NCBI GenBank assembly: GCA_016214125.1
Contig: JACRPC010000006.1
Span: 62,001 to 126,000, forward strand
Direction of reading: 5' to 3'
DNA from: Rhodospirillales bacterium
GTDB taxonomy: Bacteria > Pseudomonadota > Alphaproteobacteria > Rhodospirillales > WMHbin7
DNA length: 64,000 nt
Under the pieces are notes generated by a model. It was not told the origin of the DNA, searched no databases, and saw only the letters and a list, made by a program, of their open reading frames with translations. A program made the translations under genes and the position numbers. Shown here in pieces: positions 8,681 through 17,432 of this stretch; position 1 is the stretch's first letter; each line of letters opens with the position of its first letter.

Positions 8681-8684
8681 TGCC

Positions 8685-10148
8685 TCACCCCGCCAGTTTC
8701 CGTTTCAAAAGATCGTTGACCAGGGCCGGGTTGGCCTTGCCCTGGGTCGCCTTCATCACCTGGCCGACGAAAAAGCCGAACAGTTTGTCCTTGCCGCTTC
8801 GGTATTCCGCCACCTTGTCGGCGTTGGCGGCCATCACCTGATCGATCGCGGTTTCGATGGCGCCGGTGTCGGTCACCTGCTTTAGGCCCTTCTCGGCGAT
8901 CAGCGCGTCGGCATCCTTGCCGGTTTCCACCATCAGCTCGAACACCTCCTTGGCCAGGCGGCCGGAAAGGGTGCCGTCGCCGATGCGGTCGATCAACTGG
9001 CCAAGCGCTTGGGCGGCGACCGGCGGGTTCTCGATGGTGCGCCCGGTGCGGTTTAAGGCGCCGAACAGATCGCCCATCACGTAATTGGCCGCTGTTTTCG
9101 GATCGCGGCCCTTGGCCACCGCTTCGTAGTAATCGGCCGCCGCGCGATCGGTGACCAGCACGCCGGCATCGTAGGGGGAAAGCCCGTAATCCCGCATGAA
9201 CCGCTCCTTCTTCTCGTCGGGCAGTTCGGGCAGGCTGGCCTTGATGCGGGCGACGAAATCGGGCGCCAGCACCAGGGGCAGAAGATCGGGATCGGGGAAA
9301 TAGCGGTAATCGTGGGCGTGCTCCTTGGAGCGCATCGAGCGCGTCTCGCCCTTGGCCGGATCGTAAAGCCTGGTTTCCTGGACCACGGTGCCGCCCGATT
9401 CGTAGAGTTCGACCTGGCGGGTGGCCTCGGCCTCGATCGCTTGCATGACGAAGCGGACCGAGTTGACGTTCTTGACCTCGCAGCGGGTGCGCAGGGGCTC
9501 GCCCGGATGGCGGACCGAGACGTTGATGTCGCAGCGCATGGAGCCTTCCTCCATGTTGCCGTCGCAGGTGCCGAGATAGCGCAGGATCGAACGCAGCTTG
9601 CGCAAATAGGCGCCGGCCTCCTCGGGCGAGCGCAGATCGGGCTTGGAGACGATCTCCATCAGCGCCACCCCGGCGCGGTTGAGATCGATGTAGGATTTCG
9701 AGGGGTGCTGGTCGTGCAGGCTTTTGCCGGCGTCCTGCTCGAGATGCAGGCGCTCGATGCCCACCGCCCGGGTCTTGCCGTCGGCGAGATCGAGGAGCAC
9801 CGTGCCCTCGCCGACGATCGGTTTGTCGTACTGGCTGATCTGATAACCGGCCGGCAGATCGGCGTAGAAATAATTTTTGCGCGCAAAAACGCTGATCGGG
9901 TTGATGGCGGCCTTGAGGCCCAGCCCGGTGCGCACCGCCTGCTCGACGCAGGTTTCGTTGATCACCGGCAGCATGCCGGGAAAGGCGGCGTCGACGAACG
10001 ACACCTGGCTGTTGGGCAGGGCGCCGAAATCGGCGGCGGCGCCGGAAAACAGCTTGGCCTTCGAAATCACCTGGGCGTGCACCTCAAGCCCGATCACCAC
10101 TTCCCAGGTGCCGGTCTGGCCCTCGACGCGATAGGCGCTGTCGCTCAT
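8685..10148 (-). CDS. gatB: Asp-tRNA(Asn)/Glu-tRNA(Gln) amidotransferase subunit B
   Basis: 487 residues. GatB is the kinase and tRNA-binding subunit of the GatCAB transamidosome, which converts misacylated Glu-tRNAGln or Asp-tRNAAsn to the amide form. The N terminus has [12 protein letters not shown] and the [13 protein letters not shown] region; the middle has [24 protein letters not shown]; the C terminus is a YqeY-like domain ending [16 protein letters not shown] 10148 overlaps the gatA stop as ATGA. A frame open through this gene and gatA on the same strand is not a single protein. Confidence 0.97.
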   Translation of the reverse strand: MSDSAYRVEGQTGTWEVVIGLEVHAQVISKAKLFSGAAADFGALPNSQVSFVDAAFPGMLPVINETCVEQAVRTGLGLKAAINPISVFARKNYFYADLPAGYQISQYDKPIVGEGTVLLDLADGKTRAVGIERLHLEQDAGKSLHDQHPSKSYIDLNRAGVALMEIVSKPDLRSPEEAGAYLRKLRSILRYLGTCDGNMEEGSMRCDINVSVRHPGEPLRTRCEVKNVNSVRFVMQAIEAEATRQVELYESGGTVVQETRLYDPAKGETRSMRSKEHAHDYRYFPDPDLLPLVLAPDFVARIKASLPELPDEKKERFMRDYGLSPYDAGVLVTDRAAADYYEAVAKGRDPKTAANYVMGDLFGALNRTGRTIENPPVAAQALGQLIDRIGDGTLSGRLAKEVFELMVETGKDADALIAEKGLKQVTDTGAIETAIDQVMAANADKVAEYRSGKDKLFGFFVGQVMKATQGKANPALVNDLLKRKLAG

Positions 10149-11620
10149 GGCCGGCCTCCCGCCACCGGAAACAGCCCGGCCGCGTTCTCGATCACCTGGG
10201 CGGCGGCGAACAGGGTTTCCTCGTCGAAGGGCCGGCCGATCAGTTGCAGGCCCAAGGGCAGGCCGTCGGCCGACAGGCCGGCCGGCAGCGAAAGGCCGGG
10301 CAGGCCGGCCAGCGAGGTCGGCACGGTGAAGACGTCGTTCAGATACATGGTGATCGGGTCGTCGCTGTTGGCGCCGATGGCGAAGGCCGCCGAGGGCGCG
10401 GTGGGGGTTAAGAGGCAATCGACCTGGTCGAAGGCCTGGCGGAAATCCTTGGCGATCAAAGCCCGCACCTTCTGCGCCTTGGCGTAATAGGCGTCGTAAT
10501 AGCCGGCCGACAGCACATAGGTGCCGATCAGGATGCGCCGTCGCACCTCGGTCCCGAAGCCCTCGGCGCGGGTCTTGCGGTATAGATCGTCGAGCGTTTC
10601 GCCCCCCACCCGCAGGCCGAAGCGCACGCCATCGTAGCGGGCCAGATTCGACGACGCCTCGGCCGGGGCGACGATGTAATAGGTGGCCAGCGCATAGGAG
10701 GTGTGCGGCAGGCTCACCGGCACCACCTTGGCGCCGGCCGCCACCAGCCATTCCAGCCCCTGATCCCACAGCCGGGCGATGGCGGGATCGAGCCCGTCGG
10801 GCCGGTATTCCTTGGGCACGCCCACCTTCAGGCCCTGGACGCCGCGGTTGATGGCGGCGGCGAAATCGGGCACCGGCTGGGGCGCCGAGGTCGAATCCAA
10901 GGGATCGTGACCGGCCATCGCCACCAGCATCAGGGCGGCGTCTTCCACCGTGCGGGCCATCGGTCCCGCCTGGTCGAGCGAGGAGGCGAAGGCGACGATG
11001 CCATAGCGCGAGCAGCGGCCATAGGTGGGCTTGATGCCGACGATGCCGCAAAACGAGGCCGGCTGGCGGATCGAGCCGCCGGTGTCGGTGCCGGTGGCCG
11101 CCAAGGCGATCTTGGCCGCCACCGCGGCGGCCGAGCCGCCCGAGGACCCGCCCGGCACCAGGCGCGCCTGGGGATCGCGCTTCGATTTCCAGGGATTTTC
11201 GACCGGGCCAAAATGGCTGGTGATGTTGGCCGAGCCCATGGCGAATTCGTCGAGATTGGCCTTGCCCAGCATGACCGCGCCGGCGGCTTTCAGTTTGGCG
11301 CTGACCGTCGATTCGTAGGGCGGCACGAAACTTCCCAGAATTTTCGAGCCGGCCGTGGTGCGCACGCCCGCCGTGCAGAACAGATCCTTGATGGCGATCG
11401 GCAGGCCCTCGAGCGCCCCGGCCTCGCTTTTGGCCAGGCGGGCGTCGGCCGCCTTGGCTTGGGCCAGCGCCAGTTCCGGCGTCTCGGTGATGTAGGCGTT
11501 CAAAGGCTTGGCCTTGGCCATCGCATCGAGATAGGCCTGGGTCAATTCGACGGCCGAGAAGTGCTTGTTGCGAAGGCCCAGCCGGGCGTGGGCCAAGGTG
11601 AGATCGGTGAGCTGGGTCAT
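10145..11620 (-). CDS. gatA: Asp-tRNA(Asn)/Glu-tRNA(Gln) amidotransferase subunit A
   Basis: 491 residues, the amidase-signature subunit that hydrolyses glutamine and passes ammonia to GatB. The Ser-cisSer-Lys triad is visible: lysine in [12 protein letters not shown] (about residue 77) and the two serines in [15 protein letters not shown] (about residues 150 to 160). ATG 11620 lies five bases after the gatC stop. Length is normal. Confidence 0.97.
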   Translation of the reverse strand: MTQLTDLTLAHARLGLRNKHFSAVELTQAYLDAMAKAKPLNAYITETPELALAQAKAADARLAKSEAGALEGLPIAIKDLFCTAGVRTTAGSKILGSFVPPYESTVSAKLKAAGAVMLGKANLDEFAMGSANITSHFGPVENPWKSKRDPQARLVPGGSSGGSAAAVAAKIALAATGTDTGGSIRQPASFCGIVGIKPTYGRCSRYGIVAFASSLDQAGPMARTVEDAALMLVAMAGHDPLDSTSAPQPVPDFAAAINRGVQGLKVGVPKEYRPDGLDPAIARLWDQGLEWLVAAGAKVVPVSLPHTSYALATYYIVAPAEASSNLARYDGVRFGLRVGGETLDDLYRKTRAEGFGTEVRRRILIGTYVLSAGYYDAYYAKAQKVRALIAKDFRQAFDQVDCLLTPTAPSAAFAIGANSDDPITMYLNDVFTVPTSLAGLPGLSLPAGLSADGLPLGLQLIGRPFDEETLFAAAQVIENAAGLFPVAGGRP

Positions 11621-11625
11621 CGGCC

Positions 11626-11916
11626 TTACTCGACCACCTTGGGCACCAGGAAGAAGCCGTTCGCCGCCTCGGGCGCGTTGGCGAGAATTTTGTCGGGGTA
11701 GGCGCCGTCGGTGACCGCGTCGGCCCGCCAGGGCAGCGCCAGCTCGCCGGTGACGCTGGCCAGCGGCGCCACGCCCTCGGTGTTGACTTGGCCCAACTGC
11801 TCGACCCAGCCCAGAATGGTCGACAATTCCTTGGCCAGATGGGGCAGATCGGCCTCGGGGACCTCGATGCGGGCCAGATTGGCAATGGTGCGGACCGTGG
11901 CGTTGTCGAGCGACAT
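11626..11916 (-). CDS. gatC: Asp-tRNA(Asn)/Glu-tRNA(Gln) amidotransferase subunit C
   Basis: 96 residues. The small subunit wraps around the GatA-GatB interface and stabilises the complex. Family features: [23 protein letters not shown] at the N terminus, a [11 protein letters not shown] helix and a C-terminal [15 protein letters not shown] tail. First gene of gatCAB, divergent from ruvX with about 50 bases between the start codons. Confidence 0.95.
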   Translation of the reverse strand: MSLDNATVRTIANLARIEVPEADLPHLAKELSTILGWVEQLGQVNTEGVAPLASVTGELALPWRADAVTDGAYPDKILANAPEAANGFFLVPKVVE

Positions 11917-11966
11917 CGGCTATTGATCTCCGGGTGACGGGAATGGCGCGGAAGGTAGCATCTGGC

Positions 11967-12440
11967 ATGACGGACCGCAACCTTGCGGCGTTCAAGAAAG
12001 CCCTGGCGCCCGGCCAGCGGCTGCTGGGAATCGATCACGGATCGAAGACCCTGGGGCTGGCGCTGTCCGACGTTTCGCGGATGATCGCCACGCCCATGGA
12101 AACCCTGATCCGGGCCAAGTTCGCCCAAGACGCCGAACGCCTGGCGGCCTTGATCGAGGCGCAGGGCGTGGGCGGGCTGGTGATCGGCCTGCCGATCGAG
12201 ATGGACGGCGCCGAAGGGCCGCGCTGCCAATCGGCCCGCCAGTTCGCCCGCAATCTGGCCAAGGTGATCGAACGCCCGGTGCTGTTCTGGGACGAGCGGC
12301 TGTCGACCGCCGCCGTCCTGCGGATGATGGTCGACGAGGCCGACCTCTCGCGCGCCAAGCGCGCCCGCGCCAAGGACAAGATGGCCGCCGCCTGGATCTT
12401 GCAAGGCGCGCTCGACGCCCTGGCGCGCACCGCCGATTAG
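11967..12440 (+). CDS. ruvX: Holliday junction resolvase-like protein RuvX (YqgF)
   Basis: 157 residues from ATG 11967; an upstream in-frame ATG at 11934 lies too near gatC and lacks a ribosome-binding site. It has the RNase H-like fold motifs [28 protein letters not shown] and WDERLST, with acidic residues in the expected places. The family is implicated in pre-16S rRNA 5-prime processing. The stop TAG overlaps the stop of the convergent cytochrome gene. Confidence 0.93.
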   Translation: MTDRNLAAFKKALAPGQRLLGIDHGSKTLGLALSDVSRMIATPMETLIRAKFAQDAERLAALIEAQGVGGLVIGLPIEMDGAEGPRCQSARQFARNLAKVIERPVLFWDERLSTAAVLRMMVDEADLSRAKRARAKDKMAAAWILQGALDALARTAD

Positions 12441-13570
12441 GGCCGTTCGAGCACGGTCTCGAACAGGCGGTAGCGCCGCGCCTGGGCCTCGGCGTCGGCC
12501 TTGGCGATCAGCCGCGCCGCCGGGCCGCCCTTGGGCAGCGCCGCCAACAGCCCGTCATAGACCTCGTGGTCGTAAAAATCGTCGGGATGGATGTCCAGCC
12601 AGAAGCGGACGCTGCGCGCCCGCCCCCAGGCGATCTCCAAGATCGCGGTCTGGCCGGGCAGCAGGCGGGTGTCGGACAGCTCGGTCCATTCCCCATCCTT
12701 CTCGATCACCCGGCGCTGGATGACATGCTGGGCGGTGCGGCCGTCCGAGGTCTCGGCGCGCAGCACCGCCTTCGGCGTCACATAGGTGGGAAAGGCGTGG
12801 CCGACCCGCACGCTGGTCAGCTCGAAGCGCGCCCGGTCGGCTTGCGCCAGGGCGCGGGCCTCCAGGCCCGATCGGGTCATCTCGGGATCGTGGATGCCGC
12901 GCCAAAGATGGCGGCGATCCGGCATGTGGCAGCCCTGGCAGGCAAGGCCCTGTTTGGCAAAGGGGCTGGCCTGCCACTCGGCCAGCGTGTTCTCGAGCGG
13001 CTTGCCGTTGATCGCCTGGTCCTGGGAAAACTGGTGGCAGACCGCGCAGAATTCCGAGGCCGAGAAATCCGGGCTTCGGAAGACGCCGCCATGCGGGCGG
13101 TCGTTGGCGCTGGGGCCGGTCTGGCCGCTGGCCCGCTCGGGCGGGCCGAAGCGGCGGTGGCCGCGCACATGGCAGGCGGCGCAGGCGATGCCCGCCGCCG
13201 CCAGCCCCTGCGCCTTGGGATCGTGGGCGCGCTTCTGCCGGCGCGCCGCCTCGAAGGCCTGGGCCTGCTCGGCCAAGGGGGCGTGGCAATTGAGGCATTC
13301 GCGGGTTTCCGGGGCGGTCATGTCGAGCAATTGGCCGACCAGACCGGGCGAGAGCGCCTGGGCGTGCAGCGAGGTTTTCCAAGCCTCGTATTGCTCGGCG
13401 TGGCACTGGCCGCAATCCTCGGGCTTCAAGGATTGCTCGAGCGGCTCCCAAAGGGCTGGCGCCTTGCCTTGCGCCGCCAGGGGCTGGCGCCAATGATCCT
13501 TGGGCAGGGATTGCGCCAAGGCGCCGCCGGCCAACAGAAGAGCAAGCAGAAGGCCTACCAGCGCCCTCAT
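12437..13570 (-). CDS. Periplasmic pentaheme cytochrome c
   Basis: 377 residues with a signal peptide ([19 protein letters not shown]). Five CxxCH haem sites are visible: CGQCH, CLNCH, CAACH, CAVCH and CQGCH, all in the first 245 residues. The C-terminal domain has a VGHAFPT segment and a beta-rich stretch seen in the multiheme c554/hydroxylamine-oxidoreductase-like family. It overlaps the NrsF gene (ATGA) and so lies in the ECF sigma operon. The physiological partner is unknown; an electron donor or acceptor in the periplasm is the likely role. Confidence 0.88.
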   Translation of the reverse strand: MRALVGLLLALLLAGGALAQSLPKDHWRQPLAAQGKAPALWEPLEQSLKPEDCGQCHAEQYEAWKTSLHAQALSPGLVGQLLDMTAPETRECLNCHAPLAEQAQAFEAARRQKRAHDPKAQGLAAAGIACAACHVRGHRRFGPPERASGQTGPSANDRPHGGVFRSPDFSASEFCAVCHQFSQDQAINGKPLENTLAEWQASPFAKQGLACQGCHMPDRRHLWRGIHDPEMTRSGLEARALAQADRARFELTSVRVGHAFPTYVTPKAVLRAETSDGRTAQHVIQRRVIEKDGEWTELSDTRLLPGQTAILEIAWGRARSVRFWLDIHPDDFYDHEVYDGLLAALPKGGPAARLIAKADAEAQARRYRLFETVLERP

Positions 13571-14226
13571 GCCGGGCGGACGGTCCGCCAGGTGAGGAGC
13601 AGGCGTCCCAGCCCCCAGCCCAGCCCGGCCAGCGCCGCCACCGAACCGAAATGCCAGACCAGAACCATCAGGCCGGAATTCTGCTCGTGCGTCATGCTGT
13701 GGCCGACATTGCCCAGCGCCGCCGCCGCCAAGGCGGCCAGCGCCAGGGTCAGGCCGGGCCTGAGCGGCGCGCAGCGTTTCACCATCCAATAGATCGCCAG
13801 ACAGGGTACCGCGCCCACGGCAACGATGCTGGGCAGGCACTCAAGCTCGGGCTCGAAGGCGAGCCCGGCCGATTCGCGGGCCAGCCAGGATCGCAGGCAG
13901 CCGATTCCCAAGGTGCCGAGCCAGATCAGGAAGGGCGCCAGCGGCAGCCACGCCACCTGGCGCGATCGGCCGGGCACCACCAGGGAAAAGGCGGCGTAGG
14001 CGGCCAACAGCGCGGTGAGGAAGGCGGCGCCCTGTTCGATCAGCCAGGGAAGCTCGGTGACTTTCAAGGCGAGATCGGGGCGCGGCCGGCCGATCAGCAC
14101 CGCCACCGCCATGGCGGGAATGCCGATCGCCAGCCAGAGGCCAAGCCGTTGCGCCGGCGGCGGCAAGGGCGCGACCGGCCGGGCGTCGGCCGCCAGGGCC
14201 TCGATCAACCGTTCCGTCGTCATCAT
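13567..14226 (-). CDS. NrsF-type (DUF1109) membrane anti-sigma factor
   Basis: 219 residues. A short cytoplasmic N terminus (MMTTERLIEALAADA) precedes six predicted membrane segments, for example LGLWLAIGIPAMAVAVLIG and the later ALAALAAAALGNVGHSM. Two conserved-looking cysteines occur in GIGCLRS and in the ELECLPS / VPCLA region. This matches the NrsF family that inhibits SigF-type ECF factors in Caulobacter, where cysteines are tied to stress sensing. Overlaps the sigma gene upstream and the cytochrome downstream, both by ATGA. Confidence 0.85.
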   Translation of the reverse strand: MMTTERLIEALAADARPVAPLPPPAQRLGLWLAIGIPAMAVAVLIGRPRPDLALKVTELPWLIEQGAAFLTALLAAYAAFSLVVPGRSRQVAWLPLAPFLIWLGTLGIGCLRSWLARESAGLAFEPELECLPSIVAVGAVPCLAIYWMVKRCAPLRPGLTLALAALAAAALGNVGHSMTHEQNSGLMVLVWHFGSVAALAGLGWGLGRLLLTWRTVRPA

Positions 14227-14804
14227 TCCGTCGTCTCCTTCGACAGCACGCCCCGCAAGGCCCTTAGGCCGCGATGCACCGCCACCTTGAGGGCGGCGAC
14301 GCTTTGTCCGCTGGCGTGCGAGGCCTCCTTGAGCGAAAGGCCCTCAAGCTTGGTCATGGCGATCGCCTGGCGCTGGCCCTGGGGCAACTCGGCCATGGCC
14401 TGGCGGAGCGCCTGCGGGTCGCCGTAACCCTCCTCTTCCTCCTTCGCCGCAACCCCCAAAAAGGTTTCATCGAAAAAATCGAGCGCGGTTTCGCGCCCGC
14501 GCAGCCGCCGGTTCTTGCGCAGGCCATCAAGGACCCGATGCTTGGCGATCGCCATCAGCCAGGGGCCGAAGGGGCGGGCGGGATCGTAGGTGTGGCGGAC
14601 CGCATGCAGCGACAAAAGGATATCTTGCACCAGATCCTCGGTTTCGATGCCGAAGGAGGCCGGCACCACCCGGCGCACCCGGGCGCGCAGCAAGGGCAGG
14701 ATGGCGGCGAGCAGGCGGGCATAGGCCCGGCCATCGCCCCCTTGAGCGGCCCGCATCAGCTCGGCCCATTCCCGCTCGCGTTCGTCGGCTTGCGCTTGGC
14801 TCAT
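14223..14804 (-). CDS. ECF-family RNA polymerase sigma factor (SigF-like)
   Basis: 193 residues from ATG 14804. Region 2 contains AEDLVQDILL-type sequence (here TEDLVQDILLSLH) and PFGPWLMAIAKHRVLDGLRKN; region 4 contains LPQGQRQAIAMTKLEGLSLKEAS and a VAALKVAVHRGLRALR helix. Together with the DUF1109 partner it belongs to the SigF/NrsF-type systems that respond to heavy metals or oxidants. An acidic insert (AAKEEEEGYGD) separates the two regions. First gene of the minus-strand operon; divergent from the thioredoxin operon. Confidence 0.93.
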   Translation of the reverse strand: MSQAQADEREREWAELMRAAQGGDGRAYARLLAAILPLLRARVRRVVPASFGIETEDLVQDILLSLHAVRHTYDPARPFGPWLMAIAKHRVLDGLRKNRRLRGRETALDFFDETFLGVAAKEEEEGYGDPQALRQAMAELPQGQRQAIAMTKLEGLSLKEASHASGQSVAALKVAVHRGLRALRGVLSKETTE

Positions 14805-14836
14805 CGCCCGTCCCTGACCGCGTCCTTGCCGGCGAC

Positions 14837-14863
14837 TGTAACCTTTTTCCAAGACCGGGCGAA
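14837..14863 (+). promoter_or_regulatory. Candidate ECF sigma promoter for the thioredoxin operon
   Basis: TGTAACC (14837-14843), exactly 16 bases, then CGAA (14860-14863), 57 bases before ATG 14921. A GTAACC-type -35 with a CGAA-type -10 is what I remember for SigF-like ECF factors with NrsF partners, so this fits direct control by the adjacent sigma gene. No mirrored copy was seen facing the sigma operon. Confidence 0.55.
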
Positions 14864-14920
14864 GGACGAAGGGAGAGGCGGATTTGACCGCCTCGCTCGT
14901 CGCCAACCGGGAGAGGAACC

Positions 14921-15307
14921 ATGACCCCCATGAAATCGATTGCTGGCGTGTTGGGCGCCGTGCTCTTGCTTCTGGCCTTCGCCGTGCAGGCCGCCACCCC
15001 CTTCGACGCCAAGATGTTCCAAAGCGCCCAGGAGTCGGGGAAGACCATTCTGGTCGATGTCACCGCCTCGTGGTGCCCGGTCTGCGCCAAGCAGCAGCCG
15101 ATCATCCAAAGCCTGGAGAAAGACCCCAAATTCGCCGGGGTTGCGGTGATGAAAGTCGATTTCGACACCCAGAAGGACGCGCTCAAATCCTTCAAGGTGA
15201 CGTCGCAAAGCACGCTCATCGTCTTCAAGGGCAAGACCGAAATCGCCCGTTCGACCGGCGAGACCGATGCCGCCCGCATTCGCCTGCAGCTCGAAAAGGG
15301 GCTTTAG
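14921..15307 (+). CDS. Periplasmic thioredoxin-family protein
   Basis: 128 residues. A signal peptide or N-terminal anchor (GVLGAVLLLLAFAVQA) precedes a thioredoxin fold with active site SWCPVC near residue 52, then a PIIQSLEKD helix and the cis-proline-type region QSTLIVFKGK. It resembles the C-terminal domain of DsbD, encoded separately. The next gene, two bases downstream, is the CcdA/DsbD-type membrane protein that would supply its electrons. The probable role is reduction of periplasmic disulfides or stressed cysteine proteins. Confidence 0.9.
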   Translation: MTPMKSIAGVLGAVLLLLAFAVQAATPFDAKMFQSAQESGKTILVDVTASWCPVCAKQQPIIQSLEKDPKFAGVAVMKVDFDTQKDALKSFKVTSQSTLIVFKGKTEIARSTGETDAARIRLQLEKGL

Positions 15308-15309
15308 CC

Positions 15310-16038
15310 ATGTCGGCAGCGGTCGGCAGTCTGGCGTTCGGCTATCTGGCCGGTGGGCTGTCGACCCTGTCGCCCTGCGTGCTGCCCCTGCTGCCGCTGC
15401 TGCTGGTGGGAGCGTTCGACGAGCACCGACTGGGGCCGCTGGCCCTGGCGGGCGGTCTGGCGGTCTCCTTCACCCTGCTCGGCCTTGGTCTGGCGACGGT
15501 CGGGCTGGCGGTCGGGCTCGATTCCGGGCCGGTGCGTCTGGCGGCCGCGCTTCTGATGATCGCCTTCGGCGCCATCCTGATCGCGCCCCGTCTGCAACTG
15601 GCTTTCGCCGGCTGGGTGGCGCCGCTTTCCGGCGGCGCCAACGGCATGCTTGAACGCCTGACGCCCAAGGGCCTTTCCGGCCAATTCCTTCTGGGTTTGG
15701 TGCTGGGCGCCGTCTGGGCGCCTTGCACCGGGCCGACCCTGGGCGCCGCCGTCGGGCTGGCGGCGCAGGGCCAGACCCTGATCTACGCCGCCTCGGTGAT
15801 GGCGGTGTTCAGCCTGGGCGCCGCCACCCCGGTGCTGGCGCTGGCCTATGGCTCGCGTCAGGCGATGCGCCAACGCCGCGACCGGTTGGCCCAATTCGCC
15901 AAGAAGGCCAAGCCGACGATGGGCGCGATGCTGCTGCTGATCGGCGTGCTGGTCGCCGCCGGCTGGGACAAGGTCCTGGAAACCCAATTGGTGGCGATCA
16001 TGCCCGCTTGGCTGGTCGACCTCACCACCCGTTTCTAA
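15310..16038 (+). CDS. CcdA/DsbD-type transmembrane electron transporter
   Basis: 242 residues with six or more membrane segments. The two redox cysteines lie in the family motifs STLSPCVLPLLPLLL (near residue 22) and GAVWAPCTGPTLG (near residue 140). These proteins move electrons from cytoplasmic thioredoxin across the membrane to a periplasmic thioredoxin-like partner, here the product of the preceding gene. ATG 15310 lies two bases after that stop, so co-translation is likely. The two genes together reproduce a split DsbD. Confidence 0.9.
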   Translation: MSAAVGSLAFGYLAGGLSTLSPCVLPLLPLLLVGAFDEHRLGPLALAGGLAVSFTLLGLGLATVGLAVGLDSGPVRLAAALLMIAFGAILIAPRLQLAFAGWVAPLSGGANGMLERLTPKGLSGQFLLGLVLGAVWAPCTGPTLGAAVGLAAQGQTLIYAASVMAVFSLGAATPVLALAYGSRQAMRQRRDRLAQFAKKAKPTMGAMLLLIGVLVAAGWDKVLETQLVAIMPAWLVDLTTRF

Positions 16039-16084
16039 TCGTGCGTTGCTTCGTCTTCCTTTCATCCACACACGGAGAATCATC

Positions 16085-16291
16085 ATGAATCGTCTTGCCA
16101 TCGCTCTCGGCACCCTGTTGGTCGGCGGCCTGTTGGTCGGCGCTCCCGGCGAGGCCTATGCCCAAGCCGCCAATCCCTGCAAGCCGAAAGCGGCCAATCC
16201 GTGCGCGCCCAAGGCCTCGAATCCGTGCGCGCCCAAGGCCGCCAATCCCTGCGCGCCCAAGGCTTCCAACCCCTGCGCCCCGAAGAAATAG
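16085..16291 (+). CDS. Secreted NPC-x-PK octapeptide-repeat peptide
   Basis: 68 residues from ATG 16085, after a GGAG ribosome-binding site. A signal peptide ends at AYAQA; the rest is five units of the octapeptide (A/S)-A/S-N-P-C-(A/K)-P-K. Each unit has one cysteine and one or two lysines, and nothing else. The mature peptide of about 40 residues, with five evenly spaced cysteines and a strong positive charge, suggests metal binding or thiol buffering in the periplasm. It is the third gene of the thioredoxin operon. Similar short NPC-repeat peptides exist in other bacteria, but I know of no assigned function. Confidence 0.8.
   Translation: MNRLAIALGTLLVGGLLVGAPGEAYAQAANPCKPKAANPCAPKASNPCAPKAANPCAPKASNPCAPKK
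16172..16288 (+). repeat. 24-base coding repeat encoding NPC-x-PK units
   Basis: Five in-frame units starting at 16172, 16196, 16220, 16244 and 16268. The units differ at synonymous positions (ccctgc/ccgtgc, gcgccc/gccccg), so the protein repeat is conserved more tightly than the DNA. Confidence 0.85.
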
Positions 16292-16304
16292 CGCGCCCGT
16301 AATC

Positions 16305-16334
16305 CCGCCGGCGGCGCCCAGGCGTCGCCGGCGG
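16305..16334 (+). other. GC inverted repeat between operon genes
   Basis: CCGCCGGCG and CGCCGGCGG separated by 12 bases lie between the repeat peptide and the next gene. There is no T-run. It could attenuate transcription or protect the upstream mRNA, favouring high output of the small peptide. Confidence 0.4.
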
Positions 16335-16369
16335 CGCTTGCCGATCCCCTCATCGTTCGGAGTCCGGCC

Positions 16370-16828
16370 ATGCGATTTCCCCGACCCTCGCGCCAGCATC
16401 TGCTCTTGGGCACCGCTTGCCTGGCGACCTTGGTGCTGGCGGCCTCGTTCGGCACCGCGGCGCCCGCCCCACCCCGGCGGGTCACCCTGACCGGCGAACT
16501 GGTCGACAGTTGGTGTCAGGCCACCGGCATCATGTACGCGCTGGGCACCGCGCATCACCAATGCGCCGTCTGGTGCGCGGCGGGCGGGGTGCCGACCAGC
16601 CTGCGCGCCGCCGACGGCACGCTCTACACCATTCTGCGGGTCGAGAAGGATCAGGCCAACGTCGCCAATCCGCGTCTGCTGTCCATCCAAACCCATCAGG
16701 TGACGGTCGAGGGCGACGTGATCGAGCGCGACGGGCTGCGCTATCTTCTGATCGACCAGGTGCGAACCGATCAGGGCATCGTCAACCACACCGATGCCGA
16801 ACACGGCATCCAACCGTTCGGGGAGTAA
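16370..16828 (+). CDS. Secreted cysteine/histidine protein of unknown function
   Basis: 152 residues. An N-terminal signal (ACLATLVLAASFGTAAPA) is followed by one compact domain. The striking part is residues 43 to 75: GELVDSWCQATG, then TAHHQCAVWCAAGGVP. Three cysteines and a His pair in 25 residues look like a metal or haem site. The rest is beta-rich (TLYTILRVEKD, HQVTVEGDVIERDGLRYLLI). Family not recognised. It ends four bases before the next gene start, so the two are co-expressed. The next product has the same GxxVDxxC opening. Confidence 0.75.
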   Translation: MRFPRPSRQHLLLGTACLATLVLAASFGTAAPAPPRRVTLTGELVDSWCQATGIMYALGTAHHQCAVWCAAGGVPTSLRAADGTLYTILRVEKDQANVANPRLLSIQTHQVTVEGDVIERDGLRYLLIDQVRTDQGIVNHTDAEHGIQPFGE

Positions 16829-16832
16829 GACC

Positions 16833-17339
16833 ATGCGCGCGTTTCTGGCGATCCTCGCCTTGATGCTGGCCGCCCCGACGGCCTGGGCGGCCGAATCCTG
16901 GGGCCTGCCCAACGAACAGCCGGCGATGATCGAAGGCAAGGTGGTCGATGCGCTTTGCGTGCTGGTGGGCGATTGCCCGAAGGGCTGCGGCGCGGGCAAG
17001 CGGCAATTGGCCATCCTCACGCCCGCGGGCAAGCTTGTTCTCGCCATGAAGAACGCCGATCCCTTTGCCGGCGCGGTGCGCGACCTGCTGCCTTATTGCG
17101 GTAAAAGCGTTACCGCCGACGGTCTGTTCGCCACCAACGAGGGCGTTACCGTGTTCGCGCTTCAGCGCGTCAAGCCCAAGGGCGGGACTTGGATCGCCGC
17201 CAACGGTTTTGTCCGCGACTGGGCCAAGGCCCGTGGCCTGGCCGCCGACGATCCCAAGATCGAGGAATGGTACCGGCACGATCCGACGGTGGCCACGATC
17301 ATCGCCAAGGACGGCAAATTGGGTTTGGGGCCGCCCTAA
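16833..17339 (+). CDS. Secreted cysteine protein, probable relative of the preceding gene
   Basis: 168 residues. Signal peptide MRAFLAILALMLAAPTAWA. After it, MIEGKVVDALCVLVGDCPKGCGAGK parallels the ELVDSWC opening of the upstream protein; further cysteines include one in LLPYCGK. The cysteines are placed for a metal centre or disulfides. The central region LAILTPAGKLVLAMKNADPF resembles a small beta-barrel. Unknown family. ATG 16833 was chosen over an upstream in-frame ATG inside the preceding gene because it gives a clean signal peptide. Last gene of the operon. Confidence 0.75.
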   Translation: MRAFLAILALMLAAPTAWAAESWGLPNEQPAMIEGKVVDALCVLVGDCPKGCGAGKRQLAILTPAGKLVLAMKNADPFAGAVRDLLPYCGKSVTADGLFATNEGVTVFALQRVKPKGGTWIAANGFVRDWAKARGLAADDPKIEEWYRHDPTVATIIAKDGKLGLGPP

Positions 17340-17432
17340 CAGACGGCGGCAAATCTCGATTGTGGGGGCCCATCATTCGACCGGCGAACGTCGCTCGCCG
17401 CTCAGGATGAGGCTGTATAGCCTGAACCCGTC

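Noticed and set aside
8685-12404. A very long open frame across gatB, gatA and gatC on the same strand
   Set aside because: It merges the real gatB frame with out-of-frame gatA sequence rich in Arg, Gly and Ala. The three real genes have clear family motifs and overlapping starts, so this is high-GC read-through.
14805-14836. Autoregulatory ECF promoter toward the sigma gene
   Set aside because: No GTAACC-N16-CGAA pattern could be read on the minus strand upstream of 14804.
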